A stretch of 64,000 nt of DNA from Saprospiraceae bacterium (GCA_022841745.1 JALHQW010000027.1:28997-92996); one strand, 5' to 3'. Counted from the first letter of the stretch, positions 36,317-47,719 are shown. Notes: generated by a model from the sequence alone, not told the origin. Numbers and translations are program-made.

Positions 36317-36832
36317 TCAATCAAAGCATTTGATGTAAACAGGCGGCAGTTCAATGGTATTGCTCCTCTTGCCCGACTTATCAAAAATATAGACTGAATA
36401 GTTCACCATATCGTAATACCCGTCTAACTCATCCTTACAGAAATCTGAAATACCCACCGAATCAGGATAAATGCAGCAAGTGGTGAACATCCGTACGTAA
36501 AGCTCGCCTTTGATGCCATTGGTAGCGCCTTGTTCCAATACATCGGGAATCCGCAAGCTGTCATTCACTCCTTGACGATTATCAACAATGATCAAACTTT
36601 TGCTACTTTTTGATTTTTCCCCTAAATCACCGTCTCCATCTGTGAAGGTAAGGGTGAAAAAATTGGTATCTCTTTGAGAATCTGGGTTTGCCCTCAGCAA
36701 AGTGTCCTTTACCAAGGAGCCTTGCACATACTCAATGATCGGCTCATCTGGGAAATCAGGTGGTTTTACGCATCCAACAGTGATGGTCAGTGCAATGATG
36801 GTTAGAACAGCAAAAGGGACGGTTGATTTCAT
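36317..36832 (-). CDS. Lipoprotein of unknown function
   Basis: 171 residues. Lipobox TITVGC (Cys21). The mature domain contains FTLTFTDGDGDLG, a motif of a Bacteroidota-specific lipoprotein group with a beta-sandwich appearance, and five further cysteines (FTTCCIYPD, ISDFCKDE, IKCFD) which may form disulphides. It lies 41 bases downstream of a predicted outer membrane barrel on the same strand, so the two may be co-expressed. Confidence 0.75.
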   Translation of the reverse strand: MKSTVPFAVLTIIALTITVGCVKPPDFPDEPIIEYVQGSLVKDTLLRANPDSQRDTNFFTLTFTDGDGDLGEKSKSSKSLIIVDNRQGVNDSLRIPDVLEQGATNGIKGELYVRMFTTCCIYPDSVGISDFCKDELDGYYDMVNYSVYIFDKSGKRSNTIELPPVYIKCFD

Positions 36833-36873
36833 ATTGAACCAGCTATTTGAGAAGCCAAGTTAGGCTAATTTTT

Positions 36874-37482
36874 CTACAATTGGAAGTTATATCCAACACC
36901 GAGCCGGATGCTTTTGTTGAATTCTTTGGCGTCTTCGATTTTACTTCCGTTTTCATCTGTGAAATTGATTGCTGAAATGGACAACAAGCTACGGTTGTAG
37001 GAAAAGTTTAGGAAAACAGCTTTCCAATAAAGTTTTATACCCACTTCTCCAGCAAGTTCTGTGGCCTCAATTGGTGTCCCAAATGGTTCTGCCCATTTGT
37101 CATAATTCTTGAAGTCCAAGTCAAATAAGTACCCGATACTGGGCCCTGCATAGATGCCCATAAATGCAAAAGGCTTGTACTCAACGGATGGAATCAATTC
37201 TAAATAATCATACCGCCAGTGGTTGAATGCGCCATCAGCTCCCCTTGTTTTAAAGCCCTTGCCCGCATACTGCAAAGTCAGGCCAAGTCTGAATTTTTCA
37301 GATAATTTCTTCTGAAGTTGCACACCAGCAGTAAACCTATTGACACTCGCAGGTTCGGTAAAGGTTGGGTAGGTTATCTCGGAATTGGCTTGACTATACC
37401 CTACAGTTGGGGCGATGAACAATTGGGCATAAACCCCAATAGATGTTAAAAAAATGGCAGCGCTGAAAATGGTCTTTTTCAT
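36874..37482 (-). CDS. Outer membrane beta-barrel (porin-like) protein
   Basis: 202 residues. Signal peptide 1-19 (ends VYAQ). Barrel strands alternate throughout (FIAPTVGYSQAN, FRLGLTLQYAGKGF, ELIPSVEYKPFAFMGIYAGPSIGYLF, SIRLGVGYNFQL) and the C-terminus ends in an aromatic-leucine strand. It matches the PF13568-type barrel common in Bacteroidota. Function unknown. Confidence 0.85.
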   Translation of the reverse strand: MKKTIFSAAIFLTSIGVYAQLFIAPTVGYSQANSEITYPTFTEPASVNRFTAGVQLQKKLSEKFRLGLTLQYAGKGFKTRGADGAFNHWRYDYLELIPSVEYKPFAFMGIYAGPSIGYLFDLDFKNYDKWAEPFGTPIEATELAGEVGIKLYWKAVFLNFSYNRSLLSISAINFTDENGSKIEDAKEFNKSIRLGVGYNFQL

Positions 37483-37535
37483 AGAGAAACGAGTTTAGGT
37501 GAAAATTAAACTAATAAACGGCAGTCTATCACCTG

Positions 37536-37543
37536 TATTTTTG
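37536..37543 (+). promoter_or_regulatory. -7 element of the LuxE-type ligase
   Basis: TATTTTTG matches TAnnTTTG, 22 bases before the ATG. Confidence 0.45.
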
Positions 37544-37565
37544 CTCCCGTCAATATTATCACCTA

Positions 37566-38576
37566 ATGTCCTACAAAGAACAAAGAGCAGCCATCCAGCA
37601 AAAAATCGAAGCCTTCGATAAAGAGGGGTTCGAGCAATTGGCATTGGAGGTATTCCGCTTCCAAGCTGCCCATAACCCCTTGTATGGGCGCTACCTTTCG
37701 TTGTTAGGAATTGATATTCAATCAGTTGCATCGCTGTCGCAAATCTCTTACCTGCCCATTCAGCTTTTCAAAAGCCATATCGTGAAAACGGGCGACTGGC
37801 AGGAGCAGGCCATCTTCACCAGCAGCGGCACCACTGGCAGTGACACCAGCAGCCACTACGTGCGTGACCTCGATTTTTACAAGCGCAATACTGTCCGGGG
37901 TTTCCAGCAGTTCTACGGGCACCCCGCCGATTGGCTCGTGCTGGCCCTGCTGCCCTCCTATTTGGAGCGAACCGGCAGCAGCCTCGTCGTCATGGCCGAG
38001 CATTTCATCCAGCTATCGAAATACCCCCAAAGCGGCTTCTTCTTGAACAATATGGAAGACCTACTCGACTTACTTCGCTCCTCCCGCCCATACCTCCAAC
38101 CCTCCACACCTCCATACCTCCTACTCGGCGTTTCCTTCGCCCTCCTCGACCTCGCCGAGCAGCACCCGCTCGACCTTCGACACGTCACCATCATGGAAAC
38201 GGGCGGTATGAAGGGCCGCCGCCGGGAACTGACCCGCTCGGAACTGCACGGAAAACTTAAAACAGCCTTCAATGCCCCGGCCATCCATTCAGAGTACGGC
38301 ATGACGGAACTGTTTTCGCAAGCTTATTCAAAAGGAAATGGACTGTTCTATCCTGCGGCTACCCTTCGAGCCGCCACCCGTGAAATAACCGACCCGCTCA
38401 GCCCACAGCAGCCCGGCAAGACTGGGGTACTCAATCTGATTGACCTCGCCAATTTCGACACCTGTAGCTTCATCGCCACCGACGACCTCGGCAGGGTATT
38501 TCCCGACGGCAGCTTCGAAGTGCTGGGCCGAGCCGACAATTCGGATGTAAGGGGGTGTAATTTGATGGTAGGATAA
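37566..38576 (+). CDS. LuxE/PaaK-type acyl-protein synthetase
   Basis: 336 residues, cytoplasmic, adenylate-forming ligase that activates an acyl group with ATP. The P-loop-like AMP-binding motif is TSSGTTGS (near residue 84); GGMKGRRRELTR and the HSEYGMTELFSQAYS motif, which contacts the adenylate, are both present, as is the C-terminal VLGRADNSDVRG. Homologues lie in surface polysaccharide or lipid pathways in Bacteroidota; the substrate is unknown. A repeat tract is read in frame (38088-38125, coding PYLQPSTPPYLLLG). A hairpin terminator follows. Confidence 0.85.
   Translation: MSYKEQRAAIQQKIEAFDKEGFEQLALEVFRFQAAHNPLYGRYLSLLGIDIQSVASLSQISYLPIQLFKSHIVKTGDWQEQAIFTSSGTTGSDTSSHYVRDLDFYKRNTVRGFQQFYGHPADWLVLALLPSYLERTGSSLVVMAEHFIQLSKYPQSGFFLNNMEDLLDLLRSSRPYLQPSTPPYLLLGVSFALLDLAEQHPLDLRHVTIMETGGMKGRRRELTRSELHGKLKTAFNAPAIHSEYGMTELFSQAYSKGNGLFYPAATLRAATREITDPLSPQQPGKTGVLNLIDLANFDTCSFIATDDLGRVFPDGSFEVLGRADNSDVRGCNLMVG
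38088..38125 (+). repeat. CCATACCT repeat within the ligase gene
   Basis: Four 8-mers of the CCATACCT type, the same word as the foldback tract at 42083-42156. Read in frame as a proline-rich stretch. Confidence 0.7.
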
Positions 38577-38597
38577 GGAAAACTGCCAAAGAAGTGC

Positions 38598-38629
38598 GGG
38601 GAGAGAAAAATGAAATTTTTTCTCTCCCC
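38598..38629. terminator. Bidirectional terminator
   Basis: GGGGAGAGAAAAA (38598-38610) mirrors TTTTTCTCTCCCC (38617-38629) between the convergent ligase and sugar dehydrogenase genes. Confidence 0.85.
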
Positions 38630-38661
38630 AAATGTCTGGGTTTGGTTAAACTCCATCACCA

Positions 38662-40710
<2,049 letters not shown>

Positions 40711-41186
40711 ACAAGGATGTGGGTTTTAAACAAAGGTTCGTGAAGTTCTGAGGTTCTAAGGTTTGTAGGTAAAACCTGACCACAACTCATTGTTCAATGG
40801 TTCGTGAAGTTTTAAGGTTCTATGGGTTTCGGGATTTGGGACAAAACCTAACTGTAAATCATTTTTGACAAGGTTGGAAAAGCGACCTACCTTTTCAAAA
40901 ACGGCAACTGTGCCGCAACCTAAGAACCCGAAAACCCGAAAACTTCAAGAACCATTGATTGTTGAAGGGTTTGAAAAACTATCCAACCACTTCAAAAAAA
41001 CCTATTGGGCCACAACCTTTGAACTTGAAAACCCGAAAACTTCACGAACCATTGTTAAAGACTATTAGCGGCAAATCTCTCCAATTCTCCCGTTTGCACA
41101 GGGCTATTTTTTGCAAGGCAACGACGCAGTACCGCTTTTTTCGGAAAAACTGCTTCCTTTGTAATTTGAAATACAAATCTGCCTCC
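40711..41186. other. Divergent intergenic stretch with foldback heptamers
   Basis: No gene. GAGGTTC/AAGGTTC-type words (40736-40775 and 40798-40830) are mirrored by AACCCGA/AAACTTC words at 40918-40962 and 41025-41056, so the region can fold into nested hairpins. The remainder is a leader for the propeller gene at 41187. Confidence 0.65.
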
Positions 41187-42080
41187 ATGAAAAAAATGCT
41201 GTCCTTCTTCGTTGCCATTGGTTTTTTTGCGGCAAGCATATTCGCCCAAGACCTACCAGTTTGCAATGTCTATCTGTTCAAGACCACCTTGCAGGACACA
41301 ACGCTGATGCTGAGCGACCCGCAGTTCCTTACGGTGTTCAACAAGAGCGGCTATAACAACCAGCCTGCTTTTATCAACAACAACGAGCTGCTCATCGCTT
41401 CGGCAGGGCCAAAGGACAACCAAACGGACATCTACCTCCTCGACCTGCAAGCAAAGTCACGCATGCGCATGACCCGCACTGCCGAGTCAGAGTTTTCGCC
41501 AAAGCCAACACCCGACAACCTCTACTTTTCCGTGGTACGGGTGGAGGCCGACGCCGACCGCTCCCAGCGCCTTTGGCAGTACCCCCTCGACCGCCAGGAC
41601 GAGGGCAAGCCCTCCTTCCGCTTCCTGCGTGGCGTGGGCTACTACCATTGGCTCGACAAGTTCAAGGTGGCACTGTTCAACGTGACCGCCGGCAACTCCA
41701 ACTACCTCAGCATGGCCGACACCCGTGATGCCGCCATTGCCAACCTTTCCCCCAACGTGGGGCGCTGCTTTGGCACTTCGCCCAACGGCAAGCTGGTCTT
41801 TGTCCATAAAATTAATGATGAAAATTGGGTCATAAAAGCATTGGACAAGAACAGCCTTGAGACCACGGAAATCACCAAGACCATCCCCGGTGCCGAGGAT
41901 TTTGTGGTGATGAAGGATGGGGCCATTGTAATGGGCAAGGGCAGCCGCCTGTACCGTTACCACCCCGTGAAGGGCAAAAAATGGCAAGATGTCGCCGACT
42001 TGAAAAAACAGGGCATCACCAACATTACCCGCATGGCTGTAAGCAGCGATGGGAAATTAGCCATTGTTAACGGAGGTTGA
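41187..42080 (+). CDS. Secreted TolB/WD40-like propeller protein
   Basis: 297 residues from the ATG at 41187, which opens the signal peptide MKKMLSFFVAIGFFAASIFA; the frame upstream is repeat sequence. The mature chain shows PD40-type blades (FLTVFNKSGYNNQPAFINNNELL, DIYLLDLQAKSRMRMTRT, ESEFSPKPTPDNLYFSVVR). Related proteins bind peptides or peptidoglycan-associated lipoproteins in the periplasm; its partner is unknown. The end of the gene abuts the AGGTATG tract. Confidence 0.8.
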   Translation: MKKMLSFFVAIGFFAASIFAQDLPVCNVYLFKTTLQDTTLMLSDPQFLTVFNKSGYNNQPAFINNNELLIASAGPKDNQTDIYLLDLQAKSRMRMTRTAESEFSPKPTPDNLYFSVVRVEADADRSQRLWQYPLDRQDEGKPSFRFLRGVGYYHWLDKFKVALFNVTAGNSNYLSMADTRDAAIANLSPNVGRCFGTSPNGKLVFVHKINDENWVIKALDKNSLETTEITKTIPGAEDFVVMKDGAIVMGKGSRLYRYHPVKGKKWQDVADLKKQGITNITRMAVSSDGKLAIVNGG

Positions 42081-42082
42081 TA

Positions 42083-42156
42083 AGGTATGAGGTATGAGGT
42101 ATGTCTGCACGTAGTCCCATACCTCATACCTCCATACCTCCTATACCTTCATACCT
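42083..42156. repeat. Foldback tract of AGGTATG words at two gene ends
   Basis: Three perfect AGGTATG heptamers begin 3 bases after the propeller stop. After a short loop the complement (CATACCTC-type units, 42118-42156) follows. The last codons and stop of trehalase (minus strand, stop at 42141) lie within it. Confidence 0.9.
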
Positions 42157-43628
42157 AAATAAACGCCATTCGTCCAGCCGAAGCCGTCTTGGTTTTCGTA
42201 TTCGCCGCCACCGGCATGGGCGGCATCGTTGAAGACGTTGTATTTCTCGGTCATTTTCCCGGTTTTTTGATAGACGCTTTCCACTGTATTTAGCCAGCGG
42301 GTGCGCACCTCGTTGGCGAGACGGTCGTGGCTGTAGTTTTTCAAGCCGATATAGGCCATCCATTGGAGGGGTGCCCAGCCGTTGGGGGCATCCCATTGTT
42401 GGCCAGTTTCGGACAGGGTCGTAGTAAGGCCGCCGGGTTTTAGGAAGTCATTCTCGATGATGTCCGCAACAGCGTTGGCTTGGGATTGGGAGGCTATTTT
42501 GAAAAAAAGCGGGAACATGGCCGCAAGGGTTCGGGGGTGGCTGCGCTCCATCGTCTTGAAGTTGTAGTCAAAAAAGAACCCGTCTGTTACATCCCAACAA
42601 AAATGGAGGATGGCCTGCTTTCGCTCGTGGGCAGCTTTGCGCAATAGCTTGGCATCAGAGGGCTTGTCCAGTACGTCGCAAGCATGGGCTATCGTGTCTT
42701 CAAGGTGCAATAGCAGACAGTTCAAATCAACAGGAACGATGTCTGTGGTATAGATGCTGGCAAAACCCATACGGTCGCTAAACCACCGGCTGCTAAAGTC
42801 CCAGCCCGATTCTGCCGCTGCCCGGATGTTGCGGTAGAGCTGCGAAGAAGGCTGTGGGGAGGTCATTGCCAGTTCCACATCTTCCCGGTAAGACTCTGGT
42901 CGGGGCGTGTCAAAGGCATCCCAATAGCGGTTCAGCACGTGGTTGCCGCCGAGGCCCACCAGCCGCACCACCGCCCGATTGTCTTGTTTGACAAGTTCCA
43001 GGCCGTCCATCCAAAATTTGTACTCAGTGACGAGGGCGGGCAGGTAGCGCAGGTAGGCTGCCTCGCCTAAGTGCTCCGCCAACAATTTTACCATTAATGA
43101 AAAAAAAGGCGGCTGCGAACGGCCCAAATAATAGCTCCGGTTGCCGTTGGGAATAAAGCTGTGTTGTTCCAACAGGTAGGCGAAATTATTCACCAGGTTT
43201 TCAATCAAATCCCATCGTCCATTGGCTCGCAGGCCCAGCATGGTGAAATAGCTGTCCCAATAATACACCTCCCGGAAGCGGCCACCCGGCACCACATACG
43301 GATTTGGCAATGGAAGCAGCGAGCTTTGCGATGGAGGCTCGGCATCGGGTTTTCGGGTCAGCACGTCCCAAAGCGCTGCGGCGTGTTGCTCCGCCGAGTG
43401 GTTGGTATCGCTGACAAAATCGCTACCCACCACAGGTGGCAAGTTGAAATGAGCGTCCACAAAAGCTTTCAGGTCGAAGCCCTGCTTCCTTTTTTGCTGT
43501 TCGTATTGCTCCGCAATATATTGAAGGTTCGCTTTTGGCAAGCAATCAGGAAAGGTTTTCCCATCGGGTAGGATGGCGGCCATTTGCACATCGTGGAAGA
43601 GGGGGCCGAGTTCGTGGATATAGTCCAT
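42141..43628 (-). CDS. treF: Trehalase (GH37)
   Basis: Hydrolyses alpha,alpha-trehalose to two glucose. 495 residues from the ATG at 43628; a TTG at 43667 only adds repeat-coded residues. Signature 1 PGGRFREVYYWDSY and signature 2 QWDAPNGWAP are both present. The catalytic acid lies in ESGWDFSSRW and the base in GGGEYENQDGFGW. No signal peptide, so cytoplasmic as in TreF. It is 61 bases downstream of an MFS transporter gene on the same strand (stop to ATG), an apparent uptake-and-hydrolysis operon. Its last codons (LGMKV and stop) run into the repeat tract. Confidence 0.93.
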   Translation of the reverse strand: MDYIHELGPLFHDVQMAAILPDGKTFPDCLPKANLQYIAEQYEQQKRKQGFDLKAFVDAHFNLPPVVGSDFVSDTNHSAEQHAAALWDVLTRKPDAEPPSQSSLLPLPNPYVVPGGRFREVYYWDSYFTMLGLRANGRWDLIENLVNNFAYLLEQHSFIPNGNRSYYLGRSQPPFFSLMVKLLAEHLGEAAYLRYLPALVTEYKFWMDGLELVKQDNRAVVRLVGLGGNHVLNRYWDAFDTPRPESYREDVELAMTSPQPSSQLYRNIRAAAESGWDFSSRWFSDRMGFASIYTTDIVPVDLNCLLLHLEDTIAHACDVLDKPSDAKLLRKAAHERKQAILHFCWDVTDGFFFDYNFKTMERSHPRTLAAMFPLFFKIASQSQANAVADIIENDFLKPGGLTTTLSETGQQWDAPNGWAPLQWMAYIGLKNYSHDRLANEVRTRWLNTVESVYQKTGKMTEKYNVFNDAAHAGGGEYENQDGFGWTNGVYLGMKV

Positions 43629-43667
43629 GATTACAGGGATAAGGAATGAGAAATGTGGGATAAACAA
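43628..43667. repeat. GGAATGA-type tract before trehalase
   Basis: GGGATAA, GGAATGA and GAAATGT words in about 7-base phase. The same word follows the DPP4 stop at 3037. Confidence 0.6.
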
Positions 43668-43689
43668 GGTGCATATCAGCCCTGACTCC

Positions 43690-44934
43690 TCATCCCACTT
43701 TAATGGCTTTTTTCTGCAAGCGGTTGAAAAAGAAAAGGCTGGTTGCCAAAATGGCGATTGGAATCAATGAAAAATAGAAGGCTTTTTCACCTCCGAATTT
43801 TTCAAAAATAGCCCCCGTGATGACGGAGCCTGTCGTTCCGCCAAGGGCGGAGAACACCACAATCAGGCCTGACATGGGGGCATGGGTACGAGGCGGCAGC
43901 GCACTCAGCACTGCGCTATTGATGGCCGGGTAAATAGGTGCGAGGAACAAGCCAATCAACGGGAAAATAAATGCCGCCAGCGGTGCATCGCCCCATCCTA
44001 CAACTTTGCTACCATCAATGCCGCTTGCCAATGGGATAGCCACCAAGACCAGCACCGCTGCCGCCACGAGGCAAGCCATGAGCACCATGTACCAATCCAA
44101 TTTGCGAAGTACCACCCCCGCTGCGAACCGCCCAATGGCCGTGGATGCTGCAAGGATGCTCGCCATCTGAATGCTGAGCGTGGTGGGCAGTCGCAGCACT
44201 TTGTTGTTGTAAGTCGGCAACCAGCTCATGATGCTTTGTTCTATCAACACATAGAAAAAGGCACTAACGATGAAAACAAGCACCAGCGATTGCGCCAGCA
44301 GGCCGAACATATCGGTGAACTCCTTGTCCATTGGCTTATCTTGCTCCACATGCACCTTCGATTCGTCCAAGGGCGTACTCCAAAGTAAAACAAAGGCTAA
44401 AAACGAAAGTCCCGCCAATAGGTAATACACATTAAGCCAGGCCGTGCTTTCAGGATTGGCATCATCCATAAAAGCACTGAAAACGAAATACCCGCAGAGG
44501 ATGCCGACCATGAAGAAGGACTCAATAAAACTCATGAAACTGGCATGCTCCTTTTTGTCATTGGTAATAAGCCCGATGGTGGCATATACGCTTACCTTGA
44601 TGAGTGCGAACGATGTGCCCACTGCTGCGAACAAAAGTTTGCTCATGGCAAACCCACCCACCAGGGGCATCAACAGACAAGCCAACGTGACAATGCCAAG
44701 TGCAAATAGCATGGCTTTTTTATAACCTATACGGGTGATGAAACTTGCCACAAAAAAGGAAACAATGGCAATGCTGAGGTCTTTAAACCCTTCCAATACG
44801 CTTGCCGATGACTCGCTGACGCCATAGTTGTTTTGGACTTGGAGTATCACCGTGCCCACGCTATTCAGCAGGATGGCGAAGACAAAATAGTTGATGAACA
44901 AAGAGATTTTTACTCGCCAATTGTAGGATTTCAT
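43690..44934 (-). CDS. MFS transporter, likely sugar uptake
   Basis: 414 residues from the ATG at 44934 (the longer TTG start adds unlikely residues). Twelve hydrophobic segments are visible, the first being ISLFINYFVFAILLNSVGTVIL. The cytoplasmic loop between helices 2 and 3 reads SFITRIGYKKAM, a degenerate MFS motif A. A charged central loop (DESKVHVEQDKPMDKEF) separates the halves. The trehalase gene follows closely, so the cargo is probably trehalose or a related sugar; this is inferred from context only. Confidence 0.85.
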   Translation of the reverse strand: MKSYNWRVKISLFINYFVFAILLNSVGTVILQVQNNYGVSESSASVLEGFKDLSIAIVSFFVASFITRIGYKKAMLFALGIVTLACLLMPLVGGFAMSKLLFAAVGTSFALIKVSVYATIGLITNDKKEHASFMSFIESFFMVGILCGYFVFSAFMDDANPESTAWLNVYYLLAGLSFLAFVLLWSTPLDESKVHVEQDKPMDKEFTDMFGLLAQSLVLVFIVSAFFYVLIEQSIMSWLPTYNNKVLRLPTTLSIQMASILAASTAIGRFAAGVVLRKLDWYMVLMACLVAAAVLVLVAIPLASGIDGSKVVGWGDAPLAAFIFPLIGLFLAPIYPAINSAVLSALPPRTHAPMSGLIVVFSALGGTTGSVITGAIFEKFGGEKAFYFSLIPIAILATSLFFFNRLQKKAIKVG

Positions 44935-44970
44935 ATTCGTTTTGCGTTGAATTTTGTACAAATGTAGCTT

Positions 44971-46488
44971 TTAACGCTGTTTTCGTTCCTCCATTAATTT
45001 CACATAGGGCCGATTGAGCACCTTGCTTTCTGCCCATACTGCGATTTCTTCCAGCCCAGCTATCTTGTTCCAGCCGTATTTGTCGCCTATTCCATTCAGT
45101 TGCTGGTAGAGGTTTTGCCAAAGTGCTTTAAGCTCCTTCTTGCTGATGACTGCCTCCAATTTTCGGATATGGTCAAGAATGGTCCGCTCAAATTCGTGCA
45201 GTTGTTCGTCTTTCTTGAGCTTACGGTAAACAGAGGATCTGAGCGAGTCTATGATGCGGGTATGCCCCAGTTCATAGTGGACGATTACCCGCATGATACG
45301 GGCGAGCGACCTAGCATCGGCACGAGCCTCAATTTTGTCGTCGAGCGCTAGGGTAAGGAGCCAGTCAAGTGCCTCAGCGTATTTTTCATTGATGAAGAAG
45401 GTGATGAAGACGTTGAAACGGAGGGGCGTCACCCTGCCCTTGTTCATTCTTGACTGGTATTTCGTCAACCCTACCTCAATCTCTTTTGTAAATTCCAACG
45501 CTGCATGAAGTTGGCCAGTATTGAGCAGATAAAGCAATCTGGTCTGGGAGAAGTCTTTGAAACTCCCCATTTCTTCGTCATAATTAGTATCAGGAATTGA
45601 CTTGAATTTTTCTAGCCAGTATGCAAAAGGTTGGTAATCGCCAAGCATGTGGCAACTGTTCAAATAATTCGATATATGTGCCTTGTATAGCCTCCTGTGA
45701 ACCGCCCTTAGTTGAGGATGCCGCTCCCAAAGCTCAAGCATTTTCTGGCAATAAAGGCTGGAAGCCGAAAAATCGCTTTGGGCTCGTTTGACTACCGCAA
45801 ATGTTAAGAAGTGGTATAGCTTCGCAAAAAACGAATCTGACTCTTCCAGCGAACTAAGATTGGGATCGTTCGCTATTTCATCAATGGCCTTGATGGTGTT
45901 GGGGTGTTTTAAGGGCTTTGTATTCAGTATCAGCAATATTTTATTGGCAAGTACCCTCAGCTCTGTTTCCCGTTGCACCTTTTTTTTGAGGATCTCTATT
46001 TCGTCGAACAAGGACTTAAGCCTTTCATCCCCGTCTTTTTCTACCAAGTTCAGGGTGATGGCGGCCTCCCTGTTCAGGATTTCAAACATATAATAATTCA
46101 TCTCAAATTTCCGGGCAGCATTTTTTGCTTTTACGAGTTGTTTTAAGGCTTGATTGTAAAGTCCTTTATTTTTCAATATCTCAGCCCCTACGAGCAGCGA
46201 CAAGACACCTTGTTCAGGGTTCTTTGATTCATTGAACGACCTAAGCGACTTCAGGATGAGGTTGGCTAAGTGAACCTTTACCACCGCAAGGTGCTGAACC
46301 TTGAAACCTTGTTTTGACAGGGCCTTCTTTAGGGTCACTTCTTCATAGGTGTCCATTTTTTCAATCTCCTTGAAAAGCACCAAATAGGATTTTTCACCAT
46401 CCTGTAATTGAGAGTTCAAGGTGAAATAGCGCTTTTCTGCCTTGGAAAGCCCTTTTATCAATTGAAATAATTCTGAAGAAGAAACCAT
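44971..46488 (-). CDS. Helical repeat protein of unknown function
   Basis: 505 residues, no signal peptide, rich in Lys, Glu and Leu. Predicted helical throughout; segments such as YNQALKQLVKAKNAARKFEM and YAEALDWLLTLALDD resemble TPR-type helices. The start MVSSSELFQLIKGLSKAEKRYF is basic and helical. I do not know a named family; similar proteins are typical for Saprospiria (recollection, not checked). A -7 element at 46523 supports the start. It is 36 bases upstream of the MFS gene on the same strand and may head that operon. Confidence 0.75.
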   Translation of the reverse strand: MVSSSELFQLIKGLSKAEKRYFTLNSQLQDGEKSYLVLFKEIEKMDTYEEVTLKKALSKQGFKVQHLAVVKVHLANLILKSLRSFNESKNPEQGVLSLLVGAEILKNKGLYNQALKQLVKAKNAARKFEMNYYMFEILNREAAITLNLVEKDGDERLKSLFDEIEILKKKVQRETELRVLANKILLILNTKPLKHPNTIKAIDEIANDPNLSSLEESDSFFAKLYHFLTFAVVKRAQSDFSASSLYCQKMLELWERHPQLRAVHRRLYKAHISNYLNSCHMLGDYQPFAYWLEKFKSIPDTNYDEEMGSFKDFSQTRLLYLLNTGQLHAALEFTKEIEVGLTKYQSRMNKGRVTPLRFNVFITFFINEKYAEALDWLLTLALDDKIEARADARSLARIMRVIVHYELGHTRIIDSLRSSVYRKLKKDEQLHEFERTILDHIRKLEAVISKKELKALWQNLYQQLNGIGDKYGWNKIAGLEEIAVWAESKVLNRPYVKLMEERKQR

Positions 46489-46522
46489 AGCATTTTAATA
46501 ATAAAGAAAATATCGTCAACAG

Positions 46523-46530
46523 CAAATGTA
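46523..46530 (-). promoter_or_regulatory. -7 element of the helical repeat protein gene
   Basis: The minus strand reads TACATTTG, 35 bases before the ATG at 46488. Confidence 0.5.
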
Positions 46531-46635
46531 TAAAAAATGAATTCTAAAGCGCTTTTTTTAATAAAAATTTGCCAATCTGCTTAGGCACTTACTTTTTTTC
46601 TATAGTTTAGGATTGTAATGATAAAACTAATCTAA

Positions 46636-46666
46636 TTTGCCACAGCCCGTGCATGGACTACTTTTG
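46636..46666 (+). promoter_or_regulatory. Promoter of the caspase-like gene pair
   Basis: TTTG (46636-46639), a 19-base spacer and TACTTTTG (46659-46666) form a consensus Bacteroidota promoter. It implies a 5' leader of about 240 bases. Confidence 0.65.
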
Positions 46667-46912
46667 CATCATCAACAAGAAACAAAGAGCAAGAAATACC
46701 AGCTTTTTTAGCCTTGAAACCATGCTCTTCTGAGCCAAACCTGACCAATTGATAGCAATGCATTTAACCTGAGCGTTTCCAAAACCAAACCCCAATACCA
46801 TGACCCCAGAGATCAAAGCTTCTTAAAACCAGCACTTGCCCAAATGGGGTAAGCATAAAAAATATCGGATGCCCATTTTCATCCTGATTTGGGCTCCGTT
46901 ATTTTACTCCTA

Positions 46913-47719
46913 ATGAAACGAAGTGAAACAAAACAAAATTCAGGAATCGCCTTAGTTTTTGGGGTTGGTGCGCTGGGTCAGCACTATGGTGCTCGTACTG
47001 TCACCTTACAAAGCCCTGAGAACGATGCCAAAGATTTTGAAATAATCGCCAAGCTGAACGGGTTGGAAGCGAAAGTCTTCTTGCATTCCAATGCTACACG
47101 GCAATGCTTTCAAACTAATATCGCAAAAGCGGCAAAAGCACTTGGCGCTGGAGATTTCCTCTTGCTCGTGTTCTCGGGATTTGGTGGTTGTGTTCCAAAC
47201 TTTCCGAGCAAATCATCCGACAGGCCTACCAATACATGGTGCCTTCACGATGGCCAAGTTTTGTACACTGAAATAAAGTCTGCCTTGTCATCGTTCCAAG
47301 ACGGGGTCAACGTGCTTGTCATTGCTGATTGTTCGAGCAGCCAAGAAAATAGCTTTGGAACGAGCGAACAAAAGACAACTACGAAATCGTTAACGAAAGA
47401 GATAGCGGATACGGTTTATTTAGCTAACAAGGACTTCTATGATGCCGTTTCTTTAGCTACAATTTCACATCCAGCCATCCATGCAAATATTGTTTGGCTG
47501 CATGCCTGCCAACCCAACCAAACATCACATGAAAATGCTTTCAATGGTTTGCTGACAAGTGCTATCAAGCACCAATGGAAAGGTGGAATGTTTCATGGGG
47601 TTTACCAACAGTTCATTGAGGAAGTTACGATGGTTATGCCTCCATTCCAAAGCCCAAGCTTAGAAGTATTAGGAGGGAATCCATCAGCAATCTTACAGAA
47701 ACGCCCTTTTTCAATTTGA
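46913..47719 (+). CDS. Caspase-fold (C14) protein lacking the catalytic dyad
   Basis: 268 residues from the ATG at 46913, no signal peptide. The C14 fold is clear: IALVFGVGALG first strand, ENDAKDFEIIAKLNGLEAKVF, SNATRQCFQTNIAKA, GAGDFLLLVFSGFGG, WCLHDGQVLYTEI, VNVLVIADCSSS and the C-terminal IVWLHACQPNQ with an NGLLTSAI helix. Active relatives have SGHGG and DSCHSG. Here the histidine is Phe90 (FSGFGG) and the cysteine position is Ser141 (ADCSSSQ), so proteolysis is unlikely. All scaffold motifs are kept, which argues against random decay. It is followed 46 bases later by a 127-residue protein of unknown family. Confidence 0.8.
   Translation: MKRSETKQNSGIALVFGVGALGQHYGARTVTLQSPENDAKDFEIIAKLNGLEAKVFLHSNATRQCFQTNIAKAAKALGAGDFLLLVFSGFGGCVPNFPSKSSDRPTNTWCLHDGQVLYTEIKSALSSFQDGVNVLVIADCSSSQENSFGTSEQKTTTKSLTKEIADTVYLANKDFYDAVSLATISHPAIHANIVWLHACQPNQTSHENAFNGLLTSAIKHQWKGGMFHGVYQQFIEEVTMVMPPFQSPSLEVLGGNPSAILQKRPFSI

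Larger units (their letters stand above)
46489..46912. other. Divergent intergenic stretch with a long leader
   Basis: No gene. It holds a -7 element for the minus-strand gene, a full promoter for the caspase-like gene and a leader of about 240 bases before its ATG. Near 46841-46877 the leader has an inverted pair (AAATGGG and CCCATTT). Confidence 0.6.
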
